In this document: positions 24,657 to 32,592 of the stretch, piece by piece | How the letters are laid out: each line of letters starts with the position of its first letter | How positions within the stretch are numbered: the first letter of the stretch is position 1 | From: Steroidobacteraceae bacterium | GTDB lineage: Bacteria > Pseudomonadota > Gammaproteobacteria > Steroidobacterales > Steroidobacteraceae | NCBI GenBank assembly: GCA_025451275.1 | Contig: JANWKR010000089.1 | Span: 1 to 35,767, forward strand | Length of the DNA: 35,767 nt | Direction of reading: 5' to 3' | Notes under the pieces: generated by a model | The model's database searches: none | Told to the model about the DNA's origin: nothing | The model's input: only the letters and a program-made list of their open reading frames with translations | Made by a program: the position numbers and the translations under genes

Positions 24657-25643
24657 GTGAGCGCGCGCACGGCCCTCGCGGTCTGCAGCGCAGTGCTGGC
24701 GGCGGCGCTGGCCCCGGCGCACGGCCAGCAGCCGGGTGCCACGGCCGAGACCGCCGCGCCCATGGAGGAGGTGCTGGTCGAAGGACGCCACGAAGGTCCG
24801 CGGCTGTGGACCGTGCGCCGCGGCGCGCACACGCTGTGGATCCTCGGCACCCTCACGCCGCTGCCGAAGAAGATGGTCTGGCAGCCGGACGCGGTGCAGG
24901 AGGTGCTCAGGCATACGCAGGAGGTGGTGCCGGCCTGGCCCAGCTACGGCATCGGCGCCAACCCCATCACCGCGCTGCGCGTCTACATCGAGTGGCGTCG
25001 CGTGCAGAAGCCACCCGACAACCTGCCGCTCAGCCAGGTGCTGACGCCGCCCCTGTACGCGCGCGTGCGCGCCCTCGAGGCGCGCTACGACCCCGGCGAC
25101 CGCAAGCTCGAGCAGATGCGGCCGATGCTGGCGGCGCGCCAGCTGGCGGCGCGCGTGTTCGACGCCGCGGGCCTGGCGCAGAAGAACGAGGTGCAGCAGA
25201 CCGTGCTGCGGCTGGCGCGTGAGCAGGGCGTGCGCATCCGTCAGGACAAGCTGAAGATCGAGGACCCGGTCGATGTGCTCAAGGATGTGAACGCCACGCC
25301 GCTCGCCGGCGAGATCGCCTGCCTCGAGGCTGTGGTGACCGTCCTCGAGACCGACATCGAGCCGATGCAGGCCCGCGCCCGCGCCTGGGCGCTGGGCGAT
25401 GTCGACGCGCTGCGCGCCCTGCCGCACGCGGAGGATCGCACCGCCTGCGTCGCCGCAGTGTCCGGCTCCGACCGGGTGCGCAAGCTCATCGCGCGCGCCG
25501 AGGACAACTGGCTGATCGCAGTCGAGGACAGCCTGGCGCGCAACGCCGGCACGCTCGCGGTGCAGTCGGTGGACCGCCTGCTCGGCGAGCACGGCGCGCT
25601 CGCGACTCTGCGCGCCAGAGGCTACAGCGTCGAGGGGCCGTAG
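24657..25643 (+). CDS. TraB/GumN family protein with degenerate active-site motifs
   Basis: The 328-residue product starts at the GTG at 24657 and has a signal peptide (cleavage about residue 23, AHGQ). The fold signature is LWILGTLTPLPKKM (60-73), the KLEQMRPMLAARQLAA helix and a C-terminal VQSVDRLLGEHGALATLRARGY. In active TraB/GumN or TIKI-type proteins the first strand reads LGTIH and the last carries GHL; here the His residues are replaced (Thr65 and VDRL). The protein is therefore probably not a functional metalloprotease, though the fold seems kept. It should act in the periplasm. It converges on the rhomboid gene with 2 nt between stops. Confidence 0.82.
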   Translation: MSARTALAVCSAVLAAALAPAHGQQPGATAETAAPMEEVLVEGRHEGPRLWTVRRGAHTLWILGTLTPLPKKMVWQPDAVQEVLRHTQEVVPAWPSYGIGANPITALRVYIEWRRVQKPPDNLPLSQVLTPPLYARVRALEARYDPGDRKLEQMRPMLAARQLAARVFDAAGLAQKNEVQQTVLRLAREQGVRIRQDKLKIEDPVDVLKDVNATPLAGEIACLEAVVTVLETDIEPMQARARAWALGDVDALRALPHAEDRTACVAAVSGSDRVRKLIARAEDNWLIAVEDSLARNAGTLAVQSVDRLLGEHGALATLRARGYSVEGP

Positions 25644-25645
25644 CT

Positions 25646-26530
25646 TCAGCGCCAGAGCGCGCAGGCCCAGGCGAGCGCCAGCGAGGTCAGCGCCAGCGCA
25701 CCGCTGAGCAGCTGCGGCACCCGCGCCAGCAGCGCCCGCGCGCGCGGCAGCGCCGCGGTCGCCCCGAAGATCGCGCCGACCACGAAGCCGCCGAGGTGCG
25801 CCACGACGTCGGTGCCCTCGCCCGCCGACCCCGTCCAGCCGAGGAGGATCACGCCCGCGACCAGCGGGCCCCAGCGCCGCGCGCGGCTCTGCGGCAGGCG
25901 CAGGCGCTCGCGCCACGAGTAGGCCGCCATCGCGCCCAGGGCCGCGAACACCGCGGTGGAGGCGCCGACCGCGCGGTGCTCGGGCGGCCCGAACTGGCCC
26001 TCGAGCAGGTTGGCCACCGCGCCGCCCGTCACGGTGAGGAGCCAGGCCGTGCCCGGGCCCATCTGCCGGCCCGCCAGGTAGCCGAACCAGGTACCGGCCA
26101 ACAGGTTGGCGGCGAGGTGCGGCCCGTCCAGGTGCAGGGTCAGCGCCGTCCACGCGCGCCACCACTCGCCGGCCTGCACGCGCGCGGCGTCGAGATCGCC
26201 CCGCTCGAAGGCATCGAGCCGCACCAGGCCGTTGGACAGCACCCACGCGACCCCGAGCAGCACCAGGACATAGAGGACGCAGCCGAGCCAGGCGTAGGGC
26301 TGCAGCGGCAGCGGCGCGGGCGGCGGCGGCGCCGGGCGGTTCTCGGCCTCGTACTGCAGCAGGTGAGTCAACGCGTAGGCGGCGTCGTGCGGCGCGACCT
26401 GCAGCAGAAACTCGCCGCCGGCGGCGCTGATGGTGGCCTCGATCCCGACCGCGGTCAGCACCAGCAGCCGCTCCTCGCAGGCGCGGCGCCGCGGCGCGCG
26501 GAAGACGGTCGTCAGTTCCTCGGCGTGCAT
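25646..26530 (-). CDS. Rhomboid family intramembrane serine protease with N-terminal DUF2007-like domain
   Basis: From the ATG at 26530 the product has 294 residues. Residues 1-60 form a soluble alpha/beta domain (TTVFRAPRRRACEERLLVL, GIEATISAAGGEFLLQV) resembling the DUF2007 putative signalling fold. A Pro-rich linker leads to six or so membrane segments. The rhomboid catalytic pair is visible: S191 in GASTAVFAALG and H245 in AHLGGF, plus the HxxxN pattern H138/N142 in HLDGPHLAANLLAG. It probably cleaves membrane protein substrates in the inner membrane; substrates are unknown. The YdcF-like gene lies 13 nt upstream, so they may be cotranscribed. Confidence 0.9.
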   Translation of the reverse strand: MHAEELTTVFRAPRRRACEERLLVLTAVGIEATISAAGGEFLLQVAPHDAAYALTHLLQYEAENRPAPPPPAPLPLQPYAWLGCVLYVLVLLGVAWVLSNGLVRLDAFERGDLDAARVQAGEWWRAWTALTLHLDGPHLAANLLAGTWFGYLAGRQMGPGTAWLLTVTGGAVANLLEGQFGPPEHRAVGASTAVFAALGAMAAYSWRERLRLPQSRARRWGPLVAGVILLGWTGSAGEGTDVVAHLGGFVVGAIFGATAALPRARALLARVPQLLSGALALTSLALAWACALWR

Positions 26531-26543
26531 CGCGCGGCCTGCG

Positions 26544-27323
26544 TCAGGGTGTCTGCCGGCGCAGGTGCAGTGCCGCCATGGTGACGCGCGCGGCATTGCC
26601 GAGCATTTCGTACAGCGCATCGCTCGAGCGGGCGAGCCCTGCGGCGCTCGGCACGCAGCACAGCAGCCCGAACTGCCGCGGCGTCCACATCTCGGCGGGC
26701 GCCGGCACGACCTCGAGGCCCGCGGCCTGGAACTCGTGCGCTGCGCGCCATTCGTGGCCGGTGTCCGTCACCAGCACGATGCGCGTCACGCCCGCCGCGC
26801 GCAGCATGGGCGCCGAAAACTGCGCATTCTGGAACGTATCGCGCGAGCGGTCCTCGACCCAGCGCGTGTCGATGCCGTAGTCGCGCGCGAGCGTGGCGCG
26901 CATGGCCAGCACCTCGCTCGGCGTGCCCGTGACCAGCACCGGCAGGCGGGTACGGCGGACCAGGTACGCGCCATAGGCGACGCGCTCAAGCAGTCCGAGC
27001 CCGGCCGCCGGCGCGCCGCCGTACTCGGGCGCGACGCGGCGCTCATCGCCGCCGCCGAGAATGACGATCGCCTGAGCGGTCGCCGCCTGCGTCAGGTCGA
27101 GGGGCGGATAGCGCTGCGCGGCGTGCGCCAGCGACTGCGACACCAGCGGCGTGCCGAGCGCCCACAGCACCGCGAGCGCGCCGAGCAGCAGCAGCCAGCC
27201 TGCGCGGCGCAGCGCCGTGCCGCCGCTGCGCGCCGCCAGCCATGCCCCGGCCCACGCCAGCAGCAGCAGCCCCGCCGGCGGCAGCACCAGCGTGCGCAGT
27301 ATCGACTTCAGGGTGATGAACAT
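26544..27323 (-). CDS. YdcF/ElyC family membrane protein (DUF218)
   Basis: The 259-residue product has two N-terminal membrane segments (about 12-30 and 40-58) and a DUF218 domain from about 85 onward (AIVILGGGDERR, VLVTGTPSEV, ARDYGID, DTFQNAQF, IVLVTDTGHEWRA). ElyC, SanA and YdcF of this family affect envelope integrity and peptidoglycan or lipid carrier metabolism, but their reaction is not settled. The ATG is at 27323, 13 nt after the MATE stop, so the MATE, YdcF and rhomboid genes form a probable minus-strand operon. Confidence 0.88.
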   Translation of the reverse strand: MFITLKSILRTLVLPPAGLLLLAWAGAWLAARSGGTALRRAGWLLLLGALAVLWALGTPLVSQSLAHAAQRYPPLDLTQAATAQAIVILGGGDERRVAPEYGGAPAAGLGLLERVAYGAYLVRRTRLPVLVTGTPSEVLAMRATLARDYGIDTRWVEDRSRDTFQNAQFSAPMLRAAGVTRIVLVTDTGHEWRAAHEFQAAGLEVVPAPAEMWTPRQFGLLCCVPSAAGLARSSDALYEMLGNAARVTMAALHLRRQTP

Positions 27324-27336
27324 GCGTAGCCCGTAC

Positions 27337-28788
27337 TCACAGTCGGATCTTCTGCCAGGCGCGCGATCGCCAGCGCAGGAACAGCGTGGTGCCGAGCACC
27401 ATCACGTAGATGAGTACCGCGATCCAGCCGCCGACCGCGCCCCAGCCGAACTGCGGCAGGAAGCTGACCCAGCCCTGCCCCGGGGCGAAGGTGAACGCAT
27501 GCGCCAGCGGCACGAACAGCAGCAGCGACACCGGCAGCACCAGCAGCGCCGGCACGCGCACATCGCCCGCCCCGCGCAGGCACATGCTGCTGCCGAGATT
27601 GAGGCCGTCGAAGAACTGGTAACCGGCGGCGAGCCACAGCAGCCGCAGTCCGATCGCCACCGCCGCCGCCGCGTCGGCGTCGTGCGCGCCGGTGAAGAAC
27701 GGCACCACCCACGAGCCGCCCAGCGCGATCAGCACGCCGATGCCGCCCATGTAGCAGGCGGCCAAGAGGATGACGCGGTTGCCGACGCGCTGCGCCCACT
27801 CGCGCGCCCCGGCGCCGATCGACTGTCCCACCAGCGTGGTGCCGGCCGAGGCGATGCCGAACCCCGGCATGTAGGCGAGCGAGGTGAGCATCACCACGAT
27901 CTGCGTGGCGGCGCCGCCGGCGGTGCCGAGCCGGGTCTGCATGATCTGGAAGATCGCGAAGCCCAGCAGATCGGCGGAGGGCGACAGGCCCATGGGCACG
28001 CCGAGGCGCAGCTGCTCGCCGAGGCGGCGCCGGTCAAGGCGCCAGGTGAGGTGCGACTTGTAGAGGCGGCGGTAGTGCGGCCCGAGGAAGATCAGCACCG
28101 CCGCCACGAGTCCCAGCAGCTGCGCCGTGTTGGTCGCCCAGGCCGAGCCGGCGATGCCCCAGCCGAGGCGGAAGATGTACACCTGGTTGAGGAGCGCGTT
28201 GGTGACCGTCGTGATCAGGGTGATCAGCAGCGTGATCCGCGGCCGGCCGATGCCGTTGAAGAACCCGAGCATGGCCCATACCGCCGCTGCCACGCACGCC
28301 CCGCCGACGCGCGGGAACCAGAAGGCCGCCGCGAGCGCCTCCACCTCGGCATTGAAGCCGAACGGCCCCAGCACCAGGTGCCGCGCCGCGCCCACCAGCA
28401 CGAACAGCGGCGCGCTGCAGGCCATCGCCCACAGCGCGGTCCACACCGCCTGGCCGGCGCGCGCGTAGCGGCGTGCGCCGAAGTTCTGCGCCACCAGGGT
28501 CTGCACCGCCGTGCCGGCCCCGCCCAGCACCAGCACCACGACCACTACCAGCCATTGCACCGCGCCCACGGCCGCCAGGGCCTTGGTGGAAATGCGCCCC
28601 ATGAACCACATGTCGGTGAGATTGAGGACGATCTGCACCGCGCTGTTGAGCATGAGCGGCAGGGCGAGCGCCAGCACCGCACGTTGATCCACGTGCGTGT
28701 GCCCGGCCGCGTCGGTGCGCTGCGCCGGCAGGCGCAGCGCAGCAGGCGCCGCTTGCGCGGCGCGCGCTGACTGCATGAGGGAATCCAT
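27337..28788 (-). CDS. MATE family efflux transporter
   Basis: The 483-residue product begins with a hydrophilic Ala-rich start followed by about 12 membrane segments. The MATE pattern is clear: LALPLMLNSAVQIVLNLTDMWFMGRISTKALAAVG at the first repeat and a matching LRLGVPMGLSPSADLLGFAIFQIM at the second repeat, with VGQSIGAGA and AQNFGARRYARAG after the respective helices. It should export cationic compounds or drugs by proton or sodium antiport. A GGATG-type site precedes the ATG at 28788. It is divergent from the ParB-domain gene across 56 nt. Confidence 0.93.
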   Translation of the reverse strand: MDSLMQSARAAQAAPAALRLPAQRTDAAGHTHVDQRAVLALALPLMLNSAVQIVLNLTDMWFMGRISTKALAAVGAVQWLVVVVVLVLGGAGTAVQTLVAQNFGARRYARAGQAVWTALWAMACSAPLFVLVGAARHLVLGPFGFNAEVEALAAAFWFPRVGGACVAAAVWAMLGFFNGIGRPRITLLITLITTVTNALLNQVYIFRLGWGIAGSAWATNTAQLLGLVAAVLIFLGPHYRRLYKSHLTWRLDRRRLGEQLRLGVPMGLSPSADLLGFAIFQIMQTRLGTAGGAATQIVVMLTSLAYMPGFGIASAGTTLVGQSIGAGAREWAQRVGNRVILLAACYMGGIGVLIALGGSWVVPFFTGAHDADAAAAVAIGLRLLWLAAGYQFFDGLNLGSSMCLRGAGDVRVPALLVLPVSLLLFVPLAHAFTFAPGQGWVSFLPQFGWGAVGGWIAVLIYVMVLGTTLFLRWRSRAWQKIRL

Positions 28789-28797
28789 GGCAACATC

Positions 28798-28809
28798 CTG
28801 ATCAATCAG
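28798..28809. promoter_or_regulatory. Short inverted repeat between divergent MATE and ParB-like genes
   Basis: CTGAT and ATCAG form 5-bp perfect arms around a CA spacer in the 56-nt region between two divergent starts. It is in a locally AT-richer spot and lies about 10 nt from the MATE start codon, so it could be an operator. Such a short repeat can also occur by chance. Confidence 0.22.
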
Positions 28810-28844
28810 TCATTCTCGCACACTGCTCCGGAAGAGAGAGTCCC

Positions 28845-29849
28845 ATGGCAGCACGCAGCAAGACGCCGGCCAAGCGCCGCACGGCCGCCCGCCGCGGCCG
28901 GCTCGCCCCGGGTCGCGAAGCCCGCGGGCTGGACGCGACACAGGTGGCGCTCGCTCTGGATGCGCCGGCGGTGGCGGAGCTGGCGGCGCTGGTGCGCAGC
29001 GCCGGCGGCGCACCGCTCGGTGCGTATCTCGAGCCGCTCGGCGGGCGGGCGCTGCTGCTGGCGAGCCTGCCGCTCGCGGCCGTGCAGCCCACGCCGTTTC
29101 AGCGCGACCTGTCCCCGACCCACGCCAAGCGCCTGGCGACCGCGATCGAAGACACGGCGGCATTTCTCGATCCGCTCATCGTGGTGAAGGGCGAGGACGG
29201 GCGGCTATGGACCCCCAACGGGCGGCACCGCCTGGCGGCTGCCAAGGTACTGGGACTGAAGCAGATCACGGCACTCATCTCGGGCGATGAGTCACTCGCT
29301 TACCGCATCCTCGCGCTCAACACCGAGAAGGCGCACAACCTCAAGGATCGCAGCCTCGAAGTGATCCGCATGGCGCGCAACCTCGCCAAGCGACGCGGCC
29401 GCGAGCGCGAGGCGAGCTTCAGCGCCGAGTTCGAGGCGGCGGAGCTCATCACGCTCGGGATGGTTTACGAGTCATCGCCACGCTTCGCCGGCGGTGCCTA
29501 CAGCCCCTTCCTGAAGAAGGTCGACCGCTTCAGCGACCGCACGCTGAGCGCCAGCCTGACGCAGCGCGAGGGCTACGCGGCGCGGCTCATCGAGATCGAC
29601 ACGCGCGTCAAGGGCCTGATCGCGTCGCTGCAGGCGCGCGGCTTCAAGTCGCCGTACCTGCGCAACTACGTGGTGGCGCGCATCAACCCGGTGCGCTTCC
29701 ACAAAGCCAAGAAGGGTGACACCGCCCCGCCCATGCCGCTCGGGCAGGCGCTGACGCGCATGGCCGCCAACGCCCGCGCCTTCAATGTCGGCTCGGTCTC
29801 CAACTCCGACCTGGCGTGGGTGGCGGTGGGCGCGGGCTCCAGCGACTAG
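28845..29849 (+). CDS. ParB N-terminal-domain protein (not canonical ParB)
   Basis: The 334-residue product has a Lys/Arg-rich start (AARSKTPAKRRTAARRGR), a ParB/Srx-like domain at about 74-150 (LPLAAVQPTPFQRDLSPTHAKRLATAIED, PNGRHRLAAAKVLG) and a long C-terminal part with mixed helices. The GRHR box at 126-129 is the ParB-type nucleotide-binding signature. There is no parA neighbour and no recognisable HTH of the chromosomal ParB kind, so I regard it as an orphan regulator or DNA/nucleotide-binding protein. A GGAAGAGAGAG tract precedes the ATG. Its stop overlaps the GH3 stop. Confidence 0.82.
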   Translation: MAARSKTPAKRRTAARRGRLAPGREARGLDATQVALALDAPAVAELAALVRSAGGAPLGAYLEPLGGRALLLASLPLAAVQPTPFQRDLSPTHAKRLATAIEDTAAFLDPLIVVKGEDGRLWTPNGRHRLAAAKVLGLKQITALISGDESLAYRILALNTEKAHNLKDRSLEVIRMARNLAKRRGREREASFSAEFEAAELITLGMVYESSPRFAGGAYSPFLKKVDRFSDRTLSASLTQREGYAARLIEIDTRVKGLIASLQARGFKSPYLRNYVVARINPVRFHKAKKGDTAPPMPLGQALTRMAANARAFNVGSVSNSDLAWVAVGAGSSD

Positions 29850-31849
29850 CCGCCGCCGGCCGGGGCCGCTGCCTCCTCGGGCAGGCGCGGCACGTAGCCG
29901 ACGTCCTGGTAGGTGAGCCCGTAGCCGAACGGAAACAGCGGCGCCTCCCCCGGCAGCCCCGCCCCGCCGCCCGCCCCGTCCGGCCGCGGCGGGCGCGGCG
30001 AGCGCGGCCACGAGAACGGCAGCTTGCCGCGGAAGTCATAGGCCACGCGGCCGTCGGCGGCGCGGAACAGCACGTCGGCGAGCGCCCCGCCCTGCGGCCC
30101 TGGCAGCCACGCGGCCACGAAGCTGTCCGCGGCGTTGAGCTCGGCATTCACCCATAGCGGACGCCCCGACAGAAACACCGCCACCACCGGCACGTCGGCG
30201 GCGCGCAGCCGCCCGAGCAGCGCGAGGTCGTGCTTGTCGCCCGGGGAATACTCGAGCGTCGGCACATCGCCGGCGTATTCCGCGTACGGACTTTCGCCGA
30301 ACACGACAATGGCCACGTCGGGGCGGGTGTGGAAGTCACCGGCGGCGCTCAGCTCGGCGGTGCCCCCGGCCGCGCGCACCACGCGCGCGATGCCGGCGAA
30401 GATCGACTCGGCATGCGGGAAGTCCTGGTTGGGCTCGGTCCCCTGCCAGTCAATGGTCCAGCCGCCGGACTGCCGGGCGATACTATCGGCGCCGTCGCCG
30501 GCCACCAGCACGCGCTCGTGCGGGGACAGCGGCAGCAGATGGTCGCGGTTCTTCAGCAGCACCAGCGACTCGCGCACCGCCTGGCGCGCCAGCTCCAGGT
30601 GCTGCGGGGCGCCGAGGAGTGCGTAGCGCCCGGCGTAACGGCGCGTCGACGGCGCCCCTTCCGTGTCGAGATGCGCGCGCAGCTTGACGCGCAGCACGCG
30701 CCGCACCGCATCGTCGAGGCGCGTGGCGGCGATCTCCCCGGAGCGCACCTGCGCCAGCGTGTTGACATAAAGCTCGCGCCAGCCGTCCGGGGCCATGAGC
30801 ACGTCGACCCCGGCATCGAGGGCTGCGGCGCAGCGCACCGGCGTGCAGCCCGGCAGCTGGGCGTGGCCATTCCAGTCGCCGACCACCAGGCCGTCGAACC
30901 CCATGCGCCCCTTGAGCACCCGGGTCAGCAGCTCATAGTTGCCGTGCATCTTGCGGCCCTGCCAGCTGGAGTAGGAGGCCATGACGGTCTGGGCGCCGGC
31001 GGGGATGGCCGCCTCGTAGCCGGCCGCATCCAGCTCGCGCAGCTGCCGCTCGCTGCCCGGGTTGTTCCCCTGATCGCGGCCACCGGTGCCGCCGTCGCCG
31101 AGGAAGTGCTTGGGCGTCGCCAGCACGTGGGCCGCGTCCAGAAATTGCGGGGTGCCCGGCTTGCCCTGCAGTCCCGTGACCACGGCCGCGGCGTACCGGC
31201 GCACCAGGTCCGGACTCTCGGAGTAGCTCTCGTAGGTGCGCCCCCAGCGGGCATCCCGCGCCACCGCGACCGTGGGTGAAAACGCCCAGTCGAGGCCGGT
31301 GACCCGCACCTCGAGCGCCGTTACCGCGGCGATGCGCCGGATCAGCTCCGGGTCGCGTGCCGCCCCCAGGCCGATGTTGTGGGGGAATATGGTGGCTCCC
31401 GGGATGTTGTTATGGCCGTGTACGGCGTCGGTGCCCCATAACACCGGGATGCCGAGCGAGCCCGGGGCGTCGAGGGAGGCGGCGTAGAACCGATCCGCGA
31501 GGTGCAGCCACTCACTCGGTGCTGCCAACTTATCGTCACGCGGCGAGGAGTTGCCGCCGTTCAGGATGGAGCCGAGGGGATAGTGCCGCAAGTCGTCCGG
31601 AGTGATGCTGCCGATATCGGCCTGGATCAGCTGTCCGACCTTCTGCTCGGGCGTCATGCGCGCCAGCAGGGAGTCGAGGCGCGCCTCCAGCGCCGGATCG
31701 CGTGCCAACGCCGGCCGCAGCTTGGGCCAAAGCTTCGGATGTACCTGCGGCGGCGCCTGCATGGCGTCGGCGGCCGTGGCGCGCACGGCGAGCATCGCCA
31801 GGACGGACGCCACGCAATAGGCGGCGCCGCGCGCCGGTCTACTCATCAT
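29846..31849 (-). CDS. Glycoside hydrolase family 3 beta-glucosidase / exo-glucanase
   Basis: The product is about 667 residues with a signal peptide (MSRPARGAAYCVASVLAMLAV, cleavage near ATA-ADA). The start is uncertain: GTG 31867 and ATGs at 31858, 31849 and 31846 are all in frame. The GH3 N-terminal barrel shows LWGTDAVHGHNN, TPKHFLGDGGT and the nucleophile Asp in VVGDWNGHAQ (about residue 325). The C-terminal domain has GESPYAEYAGD, which fits the acid/base Glu region, then LPGPQGGALADVLF and a terminal FPFGYGLTY. It should cleave glucose from beta-glucans or cello-oligosaccharides in the periplasm. The gene is divergent from the sigma factor. A Pro/Gly-rich insertion (about RSPRPPRPDGAGGGAG) precedes the end. 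Confidence 0.93.
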   Translation of the reverse strand: MMSRPARGAAYCVASVLAMLAVRATAADAMQAPPQVHPKLWPKLRPALARDPALEARLDSLLARMTPEQKVGQLIQADIGSITPDDLRHYPLGSILNGGNSSPRDDKLAAPSEWLHLADRFYAASLDAPGSLGIPVLWGTDAVHGHNNIPGATIFPHNIGLGAARDPELIRRIAAVTALEVRVTGLDWAFSPTVAVARDARWGRTYESYSESPDLVRRYAAAVVTGLQGKPGTPQFLDAAHVLATPKHFLGDGGTGGRDQGNNPGSERQLRELDAAGYEAAIPAGAQTVMASYSSWQGRKMHGNYELLTRVLKGRMGFDGLVVGDWNGHAQLPGCTPVRCAAALDAGVDVLMAPDGWRELYVNTLAQVRSGEIAATRLDDAVRRVLRVKLRAHLDTEGAPSTRRYAGRYALLGAPQHLELARQAVRESLVLLKNRDHLLPLSPHERVLVAGDGADSIARQSGGWTIDWQGTEPNQDFPHAESIFAGIARVVRAAGGTAELSAAGDFHTRPDVAIVVFGESPYAEYAGDVPTLEYSPGDKHDLALLGRLRAADVPVVAVFLSGRPLWVNAELNAADSFVAAWLPGPQGGALADVLFRAADGRVAYDFRGKLPFSWPRSPRPPRPDGAGGGAGLPGEAPLFPFGYGLTYQDVGYVPRLPEEAAAPAGGG

Positions 31850-31884
31850 GGTGCCCATAGGATACACACCAGGAATCGCTCAAC

Positions 31885-32592
31885 ATGCTCGAGCCAATAA
31901 CTCAGACCCGCGCCCTCGAGGCCAGCGCCGCGCATACGCGGCGTCCCAGTTCCCAGGGCGCCGAGCCGGATGCCCTGCCTGACCTGCTGCTGATCGAGCG
32001 CGCCCGCAGTGGCGATGAACGCGCCATCGAGGCACTGGTGCGCCGCTACAGCCGGCGGCTGTTCCGCGTGGCGCGCAGCGTGCTGCCCGATGCCGAACGC
32101 GCCGAGAGCGCGGTGATCGAGGCCTATGTCGCCGCCTTCGGCGACCTGAACCGCTACGAGCCGACCGGCAAGTTCGCCGCGTGGCTCACCCGGCTGACGT
32201 TCAACCAGGCGCGCGCGCTGCGCGCCAGCGGCCGCACCGCGCCGGCAGCGACCGCCGCCACCGAGCTGACGGGCGCCGGGGCGCAGGAGCGCGAGGAGCT
32301 CGAACGCCAGATCGGTGCCCTGCCGGAAGTGTTCCGTACCGTGTTCGTGCTGCGCGTGGTCGAGGGCATCAGCGGCATCGAGACCGCCGCCTCGCTCGGC
32401 CTGCACGAGACCACGGTGCGCACCCGCCTGTATCGCGCGCACCGCCGGCTCGGCGGCCAGGCCGCGCAACACCTGCGCGCCGCGGCGAGCGCCTACGAGC
32501 TGACGGCGCAGCGCCTCGAGCATCTGGTGACGCGCGTGCGGGCGGCCCTGCCTCACGGCTCGATGCTGACGATCTCCGCCTCGCCGCCCTGA
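31885..32592 (+). CDS. ECF-type sigma-70 family RNA polymerase sigma factor
   Basis: The 235-residue product has a variable start, sigma region 2 at about 34-112 (ALVRRYSRRLFRVARSVL, DAERAESAVIEAYVAAF, GKFAAWLTRLTFNQAR) and region 4 at about 141-189 (LPEVFRTVFVLRVVEGISG, LGLHETTVRTRLYRAHRRL). The remaining 45-residue tail is longer than usual. It should direct RNA polymerase to an extracytoplasmic-stress or envelope regulon. No anti-sigma factor gene is adjacent. An AGGA site lies 11 nt before the ATG. Its last 40 nt overlap the end of the convergent GreB-like gene. Confidence 0.88.
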   Translation: MLEPITQTRALEASAAHTRRPSSQGAEPDALPDLLLIERARSGDERAIEALVRRYSRRLFRVARSVLPDAERAESAVIEAYVAAFGDLNRYEPTGKFAAWLTRLTFNQARALRASGRTAPAATAATELTGAGAQEREELERQIGALPEVFRTVFVLRVVEGISGIETAASLGLHETTVRTRLYRAHRRLGGQAAQHLRAAASAYELTAQRLEHLVTRVRAALPHGSMLTISASPP

